From NCBI RefSeq assembly GCF_002886255.1, contig NZ_KZ614149.1, positions 806,001-870,000 of the forward strand: 64,000 nucleotides of DNA. Direction: 5' to 3'. Below are positions 17,663 to 25,936 of the stretch, piece after piece (positions within the stretch are counted from its first letter, which is position 1; each line of letters begins with the position of its first letter). The notes under the pieces are model-generated. The model worked only from the letters and a program-made list of their open reading frames with translations, searched no databases and was not told the origin of the DNA. The stretch comes from Alteribacillus bidgolensis. GTDB lineage: Bacteria; Bacillota; Bacilli; Bacillales; Marinococcaceae. The position numbers and the translations under genes were made by a program.

Positions 17663-19321
17663 ATGAATGTTTATAAAACCGTTGCTGCTCAAATTGTCGA
17701 CATATTAAAAAGAGAAGCGGTTGATCGGGTTTTTTCCGTTCCAGGGGAAAGCTTTCTTGATGTAATGAATGAAATATATCTTGAGGAGGCTGTTGATTTT
17801 GTTTCCTGTCGTCATGAAGGCGGGGCTTCCTTTATGGCGGAAGCGTATGGAAAACTAACCGGCAGGCCAGGAGTGGTAATGGCTACAAGAGGAGTGGGGG
17901 GCTCTAATCTTTCTATCGGTGTGCATACTGCGCATCAGGATTCTACTCCGATGGTCGTGTTTTTAGGGCAGGTGGACCGGAAATTTCGCGGTCGTGAGGG
18001 TTTTCAGGAAATTGAGCTTGATCGGATGTTTTCTCATGTCGCAAAGTGGACATATGAACTAACTGATCCAAATCGGGCCAATGAAATGATCAGCAGAGCT
18101 TTTCGGATCGCTCAGTCTGGACGTCCTGGTCCGGTTGTTGTGTCGCTGCCTGCCGACGTTTTAGAAGAAGAAAGTATTTATTATCCACAGGCTCCTTATA
18201 CACCTTCTCGACCTGCAGCTAACCAAGAAGAAATAAAAAAAGCTCTTCATCTGCTAAAACAATCAAAACGTCCTTTAATCATTGCTGGCGGAGGGGTACT
18301 TCGTTCAAAGGCTGAAAAAGAACTTTTAGCTTTTGTGCAATCATCAAACATTCCTATCATAGCTTCTTTTCGCAGGCATGATATATTCCCGAATAATCAC
18401 CGGTTATATGCGGGACACACTGGCTTAGGAACCTTCCCGGAAATTTTAAATACAATGAGACAGGCAGACACCGTACTTGCCATAGGAACGCGCCTTTCTG
18501 AAATAACGACGCAAAGCTATTCCATATTTCAAGAGAATATAACTCTCATTCATATAGATATAGACCCGGATACATTGGGAAAAGTTTATCCTCCACAGGC
18601 AGGTATTGTGGCTGACGCCTCGCAAGCATTGACTGCTTTATTAGAAAATAAAATAAAACCAAACCAGGAATGGGAAAAGTGGGCTATAGAATGCAGGCAG
18701 GTTTATGATAAAGCAACTGCTATTACGGAACATCCAAATAGTGAAACAGTAGATATAGCCCAAATTATCCAAAGTCTGCAGGAAGTTCTTTCGGATGATG
18801 CTGTTATTACAAATGATGCAGGAAACTTTGCGGCTTGGCTTCATAATTATTACAGCTTTAATGAACCAAAAACATATGCAGGGCCGACATCAGGAGCAAT
18901 GGGATACGGTCTTCCGGCAGGTATAGCTGCAAAAATGGTTTTTCCTGAAAAAACGGTCGTTTCTTTGTCTGGAGACGGCGGCTTTATGATGACCGTTCAG
19001 GAACTCGAAACCGCTGTTCGTCATAAAGTACCGATCATAGCAGTTGTTTTTAACAACAGTATGTATGGAACGATTCGTATGCATCAGGAGAAAGTATTTC
19101 CTCACCATGTCATAGGTACAAGTTTAAATGAAATTAATTTTAGTAAATTAGCAGAAGCAATGGGCGTGTATGGGCAGCGTATTAATCATCACAGATCATT
19201 TAAAGAAGCCCTGCAAAAAACAATCCAGCACGAAGCTCCTGCTCTTATTGAAGTAATGTGTCATCCGGATAATATCTCTGTTTTGTCCAATCTATCCGAT
19301 ATTCATAAATCTAATAAATGA
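17663..19321 (+). CDS. thiamine pyrophosphate-dependent enzyme, acetolactate synthase-like
   Basis: 552 residues with the three domains of the acetohydroxyacid synthase/benzoylformate decarboxylase superfamily. The N-terminal part has the catalytic glutamate region FVSCRHEGGASFMAEAYG (about residues 48-65), and the C-terminal TPP/Mg2+ site has LSGDGGFMMTVQELETAV (about 435-452). No regulatory small subunit gene is adjacent, so it is probably not the anabolic IlvB. The real reaction (oxalyl-CoA, glyoxylate, sulfopyruvate or another 2-oxoacid) cannot be fixed from sequence alone. Confidence 0.82.
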   Translation: MNVYKTVAAQIVDILKREAVDRVFSVPGESFLDVMNEIYLEEAVDFVSCRHEGGASFMAEAYGKLTGRPGVVMATRGVGGSNLSIGVHTAHQDSTPMVVFLGQVDRKFRGREGFQEIELDRMFSHVAKWTYELTDPNRANEMISRAFRIAQSGRPGPVVVSLPADVLEEESIYYPQAPYTPSRPAANQEEIKKALHLLKQSKRPLIIAGGGVLRSKAEKELLAFVQSSNIPIIASFRRHDIFPNNHRLYAGHTGLGTFPEILNTMRQADTVLAIGTRLSEITTQSYSIFQENITLIHIDIDPDTLGKVYPPQAGIVADASQALTALLENKIKPNQEWEKWAIECRQVYDKATAITEHPNSETVDIAQIIQSLQEVLSDDAVITNDAGNFAAWLHNYYSFNEPKTYAGPTSGAMGYGLPAGIAAKMVFPEKTVVSLSGDGGFMMTVQELETAVRHKVPIIAVVFNNSMYGTIRMHQEKVFPHHVIGTSLNEINFSKLAEAMGVYGQRINHHRSFKEALQKTIQHEAPALIEVMCHPDNISVLSNLSDIHKSNK

Positions 19322-19323
19322 AT

Positions 19324-19362
19324 ACCATCCCTATTTAAGGGGATGATGGTTCGTTGGTTTTT
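19324..19362 (+). terminator. probable terminator of the TPP-enzyme gene
   Basis: ACCATC and GATGGT flank a short CC/GG-containing loop, and a T6 run follows at about 19357. The stem is imperfect with a bulge, hence the moderate score. Confidence 0.4.
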
Positions 19363-19550
19363 TAGACCTAGGAAGTTGGTCCATATAGACACGTTTAATC
19401 GTTAGATTTATTGATGCTTCTCCGGTATCAAATCATACTAGATTTAAATATTGACTTAAGCTTTTTTGTTTTCTGGAAGAATCAGAAACAGTAAAATTAT
19501 TATAAACACTGCTAGTAACCCGGACGTTTTGCATTACGTGAGGTGTTTCA

Positions 19551-20234
19551 ATGGAAACTATTTTTATTATTGTCGTTATTGGCTTCCTTATGTATATACC
19601 AGTTATAGGACCGTACTTTTCTCTTTTTAATACGCTTGTTCATGAAAGTGGACATGCAGTGACTGCGTTATTAACCGGAGGGGAAGTGAAATCAATCTCT
19701 CTTTTTAGCAGCACAGAAGGGGTTGCAGCAACTCATCATCACCGGCCTGGCCTCATTTTGACATCACTTTCTGGCTATCCATTTGCATCAATACTCTCTG
19801 TTCTTTTTATTTACATGGTTGAAAAAGAATGGTATCTAGGTGCTGGTATCAGTTTATTGGTTTTGCTCGGGTATAACTTGATCTTTTGGGTAAGAAATTT
19901 ATTTGGCATCTTTTGGATTCTTTCGATATTAACCGGTACATATCTTTTATGGTACCAGAGTTATGTGGATGCCTTAGAGTACCTGATCATCGGTATTAGT
20001 TTAGTATTATGGATTCAAGCATTTTTTAGCTGCTGGCATATTTTTTTAATTAGTTTAAAAACTCCAAAACACGCCGGTGATGCATCGGTTTTGGCTCGCT
20101 TAACATTTATTCCTGCCCAGCTATGGGGGTTTTTATTTTTACTGCAAGGAACACTGTTGTTTATGATAGGGTGTGGAATATGGTTTGACGTTGATCTTTT
20201 ATCGAATTGGAGAGAGGTGATTCAACTGTGGTAA
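19551..20234 (+). CDS. M50-family membrane metallopeptidase
   Basis: 227 residues, mostly membrane helices. The zinc motif HESGH lies at residues 31-35 in the segment NTLVHESGHAVTALLTGGE, typical of the small M50B-type proteases with active site near the membrane. No PDZ domain is visible. AGGTG lies upstream of ATG 19551. The hemerythrin-like gene overlaps its stop, so the two are probably co-transcribed. The substrate is unknown. Confidence 0.82.
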   Translation: METIFIIVVIGFLMYIPVIGPYFSLFNTLVHESGHAVTALLTGGEVKSISLFSSTEGVAATHHHRPGLILTSLSGYPFASILSVLFIYMVEKEWYLGAGISLLVLLGYNLIFWVRNLFGIFWILSILTGTYLLWYQSYVDALEYLIIGISLVLWIQAFFSCWHIFLISLKTPKHAGDASVLARLTFIPAQLWGFLFLLQGTLLFMIGCGIWFDVDLLSNWREVIQLW

Positions 20235-20698
20235 ATAAGCGCAAAGGGATTATAAGACATGAGGCATTATATCCATTATCGCATCATCATCACCGCGCTC
20301 TTTTTGTTGCGATGAATTTAAAACGGGCGGGCACAGAAAAATCTCGGTATTCTTTAGAAGAAACGATAGAAGATGCAGCATCTTTTTGGGATCCATGTGG
20401 AATTAAACATTTTCGTGATGAGGAAGAAGTACTGCTGCCAGCTTTTTCTCAATATGCTTCTATTAAGCGTAATGAAATCAAGGAAATGCTGATAGAACAT
20501 GTAGAAATTCGTGCATTGTTTGATCTTTTATTAAAAAAAGAAGACGCTTCAGCTGCTTTATTAAATCAGTTAGGTGTAAAACTGGAAGCGCATGTAAGAA
20601 ACGAAGAAAGAGTTATTTTTCCAATGATAGAACAAGCATTGCCAGAGGAAAAATTACAGCAGTTATCTTCTTACTTTCATGGCCGCCGTGAAAAGTAA
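20228..20698 (+). CDS. hemerythrin domain-containing protein
   Basis: 156 residues starting at GTG 20228 behind GAGAGGTGA, overlapping the upstream stop. It is all helical. Likely di-iron ligands are seen in LSHHHHRALF (residues 18-27), HFRDEEEVLLP (about 61-71), LIEHVEIR and HVRNEERVIFP (about 127-137). Such proteins bind O2, NO or iron, or sense redox state. Coupling with an M50 protease is unusual but may reflect regulated proteolysis; that is inference. Confidence 0.82.
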   Translation: MVNKRKGIIRHEALYPLSHHHHRALFVAMNLKRAGTEKSRYSLEETIEDAASFWDPCGIKHFRDEEEVLLPAFSQYASIKRNEIKEMLIEHVEIRALFDLLLKKEDASAALLNQLGVKLEAHVRNEERVIFPMIEQALPEEKLQQLSSYFHGRREK

Positions 20699-20790
20699 AC
20701 AGAGGATCCGATATACTGTTTTTAAACGGTCAAAACCGTACGAATAACAAGAAATATCTTAGTTCAATGAGGAAAACTAGAGCCTGAATC

Positions 20791-21210
20791 CTAATTCATG
20801 TTTGGATAATCACAGTATTCGATAATTGTTCCTTCTGTGTCGGCAGGATTCAAGTAAATTAACCGTCTGCCATGTTTATTAATACGCAATGTTTCTTCCA
20901 TGACACGTATCTTTTTCATTTCCAGATCTTTAATAGCATTATCTAAATTATCTACACGATAGGCAATATGATGAACGCCTTTTCCTTTTTGCTTTATAAA
21001 GCGGGCAATAGGGGAAGTGGTGTTATTTGTTGGCAGGAGTAATTCTATTCGGTTGCCGCTTACTTCCATAATAGCCACTTCACTTTCTACCCCTTTATCC
21101 TCACTTCTATAACGATCCAGTAATACTCCGCTTAAGACATTTTTGTAGAAATTTATGCTTTCTTCTAAGTCTCTTACAGCAATTCCAATGTGATCGAGTT
21201 CTTTTTTCAT
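20791..21210 (-). CDS. mce: methylmalonyl-CoA epimerase (VOC family)
   Basis: 139 residues with two VOC beta-alpha-beta modules: LDHIGIAVRDLEESINFYKN at the N-terminus and KGVHHIAYRVDNLDNAI in the second half. Metal ligands are expected at His (DHIG), His (HHIAY) and Glu (EGTIIEY). The enzyme interconverts (R)- and (S)-methylmalonyl-CoA. The partner B12-dependent mutase is not in the window, although B12 synthesis genes are. It could also be a related VOC enzyme, but the length and motifs fit epimerase well. Confidence 0.82.
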   Translation of the reverse strand: MKKELDHIGIAVRDLEESINFYKNVLSGVLLDRYRSEDKGVESEVAIMEVSGNRIELLLPTNNTTSPIARFIKQKGKGVHHIAYRVDNLDNAIKDLEMKKIRVMEETLRINKHGRRLIYLNPADTEGTIIEYCDYPNMN

Positions 21211-21339
21211 ATATTTTCTCCTTGTTCCATAGTGGTTTCATTTTAACATAGGCTATTTTCATACGCAGAAAAAGGTTTACCGCGAATTACTAGAGAATAT
21301 TTTTAATGAAAAGAAACTTATATGTATAGGGGGACTCTT

Positions 21340-21810
21340 ATGAAAAAATGGACAGAAGAAACAGAAATAGATGCTCCGATAGAAGAAGTTTGGAAATTAT
21401 TAGATGGCTCGTTAGACAACATGCAAAAAATTATGCCAAACGTCATGGAGCATGAACCGGTTAAAATTACAGATGAAGGGGTGGGGAGTGTTTACCGCCA
21501 AAAATATAAAGAAGGAAAACGTATAGAAGAGTATGAGGTGGAAACGGTAGAATATATGAACACACCAGAACATAAGAAACTTAAAATTGCTTTTGTACTT
21601 GCAAACATGTTTGATATTACGGCGAAGTATGAATTAAGAAAACTTTCGGATAATAAAACCGATTTTATTTATACAGCTACTAACCGTCCTTTAAAATGGT
21701 TTGCCAGCATCATTTTATTGTTCGCTGGAAAAAAGGTAACGGCACAGTTTGTGGAACGTGTAAAACATACAGCAGAAGCAGAATACAGCAAAACAGCGTT
21801 TAATGTTTAA
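21340..21810 (+). CDS. SRPBCC-family protein
   Basis: 156 residues of the START/polyketide-cyclase-like fold: EETEIDAPIEEVWKLLDG at the N-terminus, a middle strand region, and a C-terminal long helix. ATG 21340 follows AGGGGG at good spacing, so an in-frame ATG 18 bases earlier is not used. The fold binds hydrophobic ligands; the ligand is unknown. Its end overlaps the convergent DUF421 gene by 11 bases. Confidence 0.78.
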   Translation: MKKWTEETEIDAPIEEVWKLLDGSLDNMQKIMPNVMEHEPVKITDEGVGSVYRQKYKEGKRIEEYEVETVEYMNTPEHKKLKIAFVLANMFDITAKYELRKLSDNKTDFIYTATNRPLKWFASIILLFAGKKVTAQFVERVKHTAEAEYSKTAFNV

Positions 21811-22528
21811 TGGGTGGTACTGTAATTGTTTCATCTTTTAAAGATATGTGTATATCTAACTGTTTCGTAATCGAAACGAAAAAAATATTTGAAATGTCGT
21901 CTATATCCTCTTCAGCTAGTTTAGTACGAAGCCACACTTCATCTACATTTAAGTGAGAAAGTACACTGGAATAAATTTCCCCTTCTATTATTACCGGGAA
22001 AGCAACCAAGGAATGTTTATTTATACCGATGTCTTCAGCGGTTACAGCATTTTTTTCCGGTTTTTTTAATACGCTTAGTGCACCGTTTGCCTCTATGACC
22101 GCAGTTTCAACTTCCTTCACATCAAACACGTCTTTTTCACGAAGCATTTGTAAAATATTATCAATGGAATACCTGATTTTTTTAATATTTTTAACGAGGA
22201 AGGTTCCGTTTTGGACAACTACTGTTGGTTCAAATGTAATCAGCCGTCCTGCTTTCCGGTTTGATATTTTCCATCTGGCCACGAGCCGCTGCAAAAGACC
22301 AATCGCTAAAATAGCAGCAGCGCTAGGAATGTGGTTAATACTTGGGTCAGCAATATCTGCTCCTACTATGGCTCCAAGTGTAATGATGATTAAAAAATCG
22401 AATATAGGAAGTTCTCCAATCGCACGCTTTCCCATGAAAATGGTAATCACTAATAATAAAGGTAAAATTGTAATGATTCTCCCGAGTACAAGTGCGATAT
22501 CTTTCACGTTTTCTACCAATGTTTCCAC
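21800..22528 (-). CDS. DUF421 (YetF-like) membrane protein
   Basis: 242 residues. Three N-terminal membrane helices include TIFMGKRAIGELPIFDFLII; the cytosolic DUF421 domain follows with VQNGTFLVKNIKKIRYSIDN and LREKDVFDVKEVETAVIEANG. This family is widespread in spore formers and includes the N-terminal half of the 2Duf protein encoded at 61161 in this same window, but this copy lacks the DUF1657 tail. A basic function has not been shown for stand-alone members. Confidence 0.85.
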   Translation of the reverse strand: METLVENVKDIALVLGRIITILPLLLVITIFMGKRAIGELPIFDFLIIITLGAIVGADIADPSINHIPSAAAILAIGLLQRLVARWKISNRKAGRLITFEPTVVVQNGTFLVKNIKKIRYSIDNILQMLREKDVFDVKEVETAVIEANGALSVLKKPEKNAVTAEDIGINKHSLVAFPVIIEGEIYSSVLSHLNVDEVWLRTKLAEEDIDDISNIFFVSITKQLDIHISLKDETITVPPIKH

Positions 22529-22669
22529 CTCTTTGATAGTGACATATTTTACAGTTTTTCCAAAACTTTTAAGACGGATACAAAGCTAGTTTTTTGGTTT
22601 ATACAATGACACCTTTAGGGAAAATATAGACATGATCTTGATTATTTTCATGAGGAGGAACGAAGGTGC

Positions 22670-23926
22670 ATGAAATCAAATAACTCTATCCCTCAAGATA
22701 AAACATTAGATAATACACTGGCTTTGTTGCAGGAAGGGTTTCAATTTATTCCTAACAGACGTAAACAATTGGACTCTGATATTTTTCAAACCCGCTTGTT
22801 TGGGCAAAAGGTTATTTGTATGAGCGGAAAAGAGGCCGCTGAACTGTTTTATGATAATGAACGTTTTCAGCGAAAGGGTGCAGCACCAAAACGCATTCAA
22901 AAAACGTTATTTGGTGAAAATGCCATTCAAGGAATGGACGGGGAGGAGCATAAACATCGAAAGCGGATGTTTTTATCCCTTATGACACCGGAACGTCTGG
23001 ACCATATGGTGGATTTGACGCTGAAGCAGTGGAAAGATAAAGTTACAGAATGGGAAAAAGCAATTGACGTTGTGTTATTTGATGAAACCGAAGAAATGAT
23101 GTGCAAGGCAGCATGTGAATGGGCAGGTGTTCCAATAAGAGAAAAAGAAGTGAATCAAAGGAGCAAAGATTTAGGAGCAATGATAGATGCATTTGGAGGT
23201 GTTGGTCAGAGGTATCGACAAGGTAAACATGCACGTAAAAGAACAGAAAAATGGATAAAAGATATAATAAAAGAAATTCGATCTGGTAAATTAAATCCTC
23301 CGGAAAATACCGCTTCGTATATAATAGCATGGCATAGAGAACGAAATGGAAAGAAATTAAGCTCTCAAATGGCAGCAATAGAGCTAATTAACGTAATAAG
23401 ACCGATTGCAGCTATTGGCAGGTATATAACCTTTGGGGCTTTAGCGCTGCATGAATATCCAGAAACTTACAAAAAACTACAAGAGGATAATGAAGAGTAC
23501 AGCAAAATGTTTGTGCAGGAAGTTCGGCGGTTTTACCCGTTTGGACCTTTTACAGGTGCAAGGGTACGCAAACATTTCACCTGGAAACAGTGCCATTTTA
23601 AAAAAGGGATGTTAGTATTGTTAGATATTTACGGAACAAATCATCATCCAGACTTATGGGAAGACCCAGATGATTTTAAACCGGAGCGTTTTAAGAATTG
23701 GGAAGGCAGTCCTTTTCGGTTTATTCCGCAAGGCGGGGGAGACCATTACATAGGACATCGTTGTGCAGGAGAATGGCTTACTGTTATGGTAATGAAAGCA
23801 AGTATGAAATTTATAACAACAGAGATGGAATATGAAGTACCGCCTCAAGATTTAAATTATAGTATGGTTAGAATGCCTTCTATACCAAAAAGCCGTTTTG
23901 TTATAAGGAAGGTTAGACCAAAATAA
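22670..23926 (+). CDS. cytochrome P450, CYP152-type fatty acid peroxygenase
   Basis: 418 residues. The heme cysteine lies in GHRCAGEW (about residue 365), the proximal region reads FIPQGGGDHYIGHRC, and the helix that holds the Arg-Pro pair of H2O2-using P450s reads LINVIRPIAAIGR. This layout is that of P450BSbeta (B. subtilis YbdT). The position that is His in the decarboxylase OleT is Gln here (AIQGMDG, about residue 87), so fatty acid hydroxylation is the more likely reaction. It needs H2O2, not a reductase, and no redox partner gene is adjacent. Confidence 0.9.
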   Translation: MKSNNSIPQDKTLDNTLALLQEGFQFIPNRRKQLDSDIFQTRLFGQKVICMSGKEAAELFYDNERFQRKGAAPKRIQKTLFGENAIQGMDGEEHKHRKRMFLSLMTPERLDHMVDLTLKQWKDKVTEWEKAIDVVLFDETEEMMCKAACEWAGVPIREKEVNQRSKDLGAMIDAFGGVGQRYRQGKHARKRTEKWIKDIIKEIRSGKLNPPENTASYIIAWHRERNGKKLSSQMAAIELINVIRPIAAIGRYITFGALALHEYPETYKKLQEDNEEYSKMFVQEVRRFYPFGPFTGARVRKHFTWKQCHFKKGMLVLLDIYGTNHHPDLWEDPDDFKPERFKNWEGSPFRFIPQGGGDHYIGHRCAGEWLTVMVMKASMKFITTEMEYEVPPQDLNYSMVRMPSIPKSRFVIRKVRPK

Positions 23927-24083
23927 CGTAACATCGTTTAAAGTCGTTTAAAGTTAAGAGCATTAGCTGTTTTTGCAGAATGTATGCACCTGCTTGTTAA
24001 ATATTTAATTACTTCTAAAAAGGTATAAAATATACCAATAATTAAGAGCTCGCACTAAATTTAATCAAATGGCAGGGATAAAA

Positions 24084-24926
24084 ATGATTTGTGAATTACA
24101 AACAGATGCTTTTGAAAGGTGCAGACCATTGCTTAAACCAGATAGTCATGTAGAAGCAAAAGCAGTAGTAGAAGGGATTAACAGCGGGCGGATATTTGTT
24201 AATAATTCTTTATTACCTAAAGCTGGAATGGTTTGGCTTGGTAATAATGATGGTTTCTATTTCATTGGAAATGATAGTCACGCTGATTTCAATAATGAGA
24301 TTGTGAAGTATGTTGAAGAAGTTATAAAGCCCGAAATGGCAGACAAAGAGCTCTTTTATTTTGAAATGATGGGAAACCATTCTGGATGGAATCCAACCAT
24401 ACAAAAACTGTTTTCACATCAGTCATTAACGAGCTGGACTCAACATGTTTTTATATTGAAACAGGATGATTATATTCCCAAAAAAGCTTCATTACTTCCT
24501 CCGTATAGAATCAAAAAAATTACAAAAGAATTTTATGAGGAGGAGCGTAACATAATAAATATTTCTTATTTAGATCGAAAAATACAAGAATCCTGGTTCT
24601 CAAAAGAGGATTTTTTTAATAAGGGGCTAGGGTATTGTATCGTCTTTGATGACGAAATAGTAGGTATCTGCCATACAAATTTCGCTGCAGATAAGAGGCA
24701 GTGTATTGCTATTGAGATTTCGGAGGCCCATCAAAACAAAGGACTTGCAAAAACAATAGGGCACTATTATGTACAGGATTGTTTGAGACGTGGTTTTCTT
24801 CCATATTGGGATTGTAAGGATACTAATAAATCTTCTCAAGCAGTGGCAGATCATTTAGGTTTTACCCATCAGTTTTCCTATCGAAGCTATGCTTTTTCAT
24901 ATGAAACAGAAGACACTTTAAATTAG
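24084..24926 (+). CDS. GNAT-family N-acetyltransferase
   Basis: 280 residues from ATG 24084, which follows AGGGAT; an in-frame ATG 15 bases earlier is possible. The C-terminal third has the acetyl-CoA site typical of GNAT proteins: IEISEAHQNKGLAKTIGHYY, then CLRRGFLPYWDCKDTNKSSQ and a final ADHLGFTHQFSY. The N-terminal part is a family-specific domain. The substrate is unknown. The stop codon TAG lies inside the end of repeat copy 2. Confidence 0.78.
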   Translation: MICELQTDAFERCRPLLKPDSHVEAKAVVEGINSGRIFVNNSLLPKAGMVWLGNNDGFYFIGNDSHADFNNEIVKYVEEVIKPEMADKELFYFEMMGNHSGWNPTIQKLFSHQSLTSWTQHVFILKQDDYIPKKASLLPPYRIKKITKEFYEEERNIINISYLDRKIQESWFSKEDFFNKGLGYCIVFDDEIVGICHTNFAADKRQCIAIEISEAHQNKGLAKTIGHYYVQDCLRRGFLPYWDCKDTNKSSQAVADHLGFTHQFSYRSYAFSYETEDTLN

Positions 24927-25012
24927 AAAAACTTGGCTTACCGCCAAGACTTTATGGCCGATGCCACCGTTTTTCTTATACTTTGATTCTTTATGAAGGT
25001 TAAACTTTCCTA
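24922..25012 (-). repeat. dispersed ~90-bp repeat, copy 2 (reverse)
   Basis: Read on the minus strand it matches the other copies: TTAGGAAAGTTTAAC start, ATCAAAGTATAAG, a middle GCC block, and the hairpin CTTGGCGGTAAGCCAAG followed by TTTTTCTAAT. Here both arms changed relative to the consensus (CTCGGC to CTTGGC, GCCGAG to GCCAAG), a compensatory pair. The terminal CTAAT holds the TAG stop of the GNAT gene. Confidence 0.85.
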
Positions 25013-25038
25013 AAGTATAAAAAAAGGAGGCCTGCGTT

Positions 25039-25629
25039 TTGACTCTTAAAATAAAAGTTTATTCGGATTTTGTATGACCGTTTTGTTTTTTAGCGGAGGT
25101 GCCGCTTCAGGAAGCAATTAAAGATAAAGACGTAGAAGTAGAATGGATGCCGTTTGAATTGCGGCCTTATCCAAATGAAACGCTGAGACCAGAAGACAAT
25201 TACTTGCAATCAACTTGGAAACAATCTGTGTACCCGATGGCAGAGAGAATGGGAATCGATATTGTCCTTCCCGGTGTTTCTCCACAACCGCATACCCATT
25301 TAGCATTTGAGGGGTATCAGTATGCTAAAGAAATGGGAAAAGGGAATGTTTATAATGACAGGGTACTTCGTGCTTTTTTTCAAGAAGAACAAGACATTGG
25401 CAAGATCGAAGTGTTAACGCAGTTAGCAGAAGAGGTTGGTTTAAATAAAAACAAATATCAAGAGGTGTTAGAAGCACGAACGTATAAAGAAAAACACCAA
25501 AAAGCATTAAAACATGGCTACCAAGAAGCTAATATCACAGCTGTACCAACTTTTATAATTGGAAAGACGACCATTACGGGGATGCGTTCGAAGGAAGCAC
25601 TCGAGCACATTATAGAGCAAGAAAGGTAA
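25039..25629 (+). CDS. DsbA/FrnE-like oxidoreductase with in-frame TGA at its first active-site Cys codon
   Basis: From TTG 25039, eight bases after a perfect AAAGGAGG, the frame reads MTLKIKVYSDFV, then TGA (25075-25077), then PFCFLAEVPLQEA and on without a break to 25629 (196 codons). Homologues of this thioredoxin-fold family read DFVCPFC there, so the TGA replaces the first cysteine of the CXXC redox site. The rest is well kept, including HLAFEGYQYAKE and the cis-Pro segment ITAVPTFIIG. Either this is a selenocysteine codon (see the hairpin at 25092) or a single nonsense mutation. If it is a stop, translation could only restart at GTG 25099 and would lack the active site. Confidence 0.75.
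25092..25106 (+). promoter_or_regulatory. hairpin fitting bacterial SECIS geometry after the in-frame TGA
   Basis: AGCGG (25092-25096) pairs with CCGCT (25102-25106) around the loop AGGTG. The loop begins 20 bases after the last base of TGA and has G in its second position. Published bacterial SECIS models ask for a short stem-loop 16-37 nt after UGA with a G in the first two loop positions. The stem is only 5 bp and such hairpins are common by chance. Confidence 0.35.
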
Positions 25630-25722
25630 AGCAAAGAGAAATCAATTTTTCACAAGTATAGACTGCACTTATCTAACAAAATCTATCCTTATAGACTTAA
25701 TAAGAATGAAGGAGATAAGGAT

Positions 25723-25878
25723 ATGGCAAAACAAAATCCGAAAGGTCCGAAACAACAGGAAAAAGTAAACTTGCCTCAAAGTCTGAAACAACCGTATGGA
25801 GAGCCAATGGATGGTTCTCATAAAGTGAAAAACAGAAATCATTCACGACAAAAAAAGAATACTTCTCATGATATGTAG
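25723..25878 (+). CDS. sspP: small acid-soluble spore protein P
   Basis: 51 residues, not usually found by length filters. It reads MAKQNPKGPKQQEK and ends HKVKNRNHSRQKKNTSHDM, which is the conserved C-terminal half of SspP (KVKNRNHSRQKHNTSHDM type). AAGGAGAT precedes ATG 25723. SspP is a minor forespore protein made under sigma-G. A strong hairpin follows three bases after the stop. High confidence from the C-terminal match. Confidence 0.88.
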   Translation: MAKQNPKGPKQQEKVNLPQSLKQPYGEPMDGSHKVKNRNHSRQKKNTSHDM

Positions 25879-25880
25879 TG

Positions 25881-25916
25881 TAATCAGCCCGCATTTTCTA
25901 CCGTGCGGGCTGATTA
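25881..25916. terminator. bidirectional hairpin between sspP and tgl
   Basis: A perfect 13-bp stem (TAATCAGCCCGCA / TGCGGGCTGATTA) with a 10-base loop lies between the convergent genes sspP and tgl. There is no long T-run, so termination strength is uncertain. Confidence 0.65.
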
Positions 25917-25936
25917 CGTACCCTGTAATTTTCTCC

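Noticed and set aside
22029..22589. 186-codon plus-strand frame over the DUF421 gene
   Set aside because: The minus-strand DUF421 protein is clearly conserved; the plus-strand frame is its mirror.
22598..22623. Sigma-B-like promoter (GTTTAT, then GGGAAA) before the P450 gene
   Set aside because: The second box matches the GGGTAT consensus poorly, so it is not listed as a feature.
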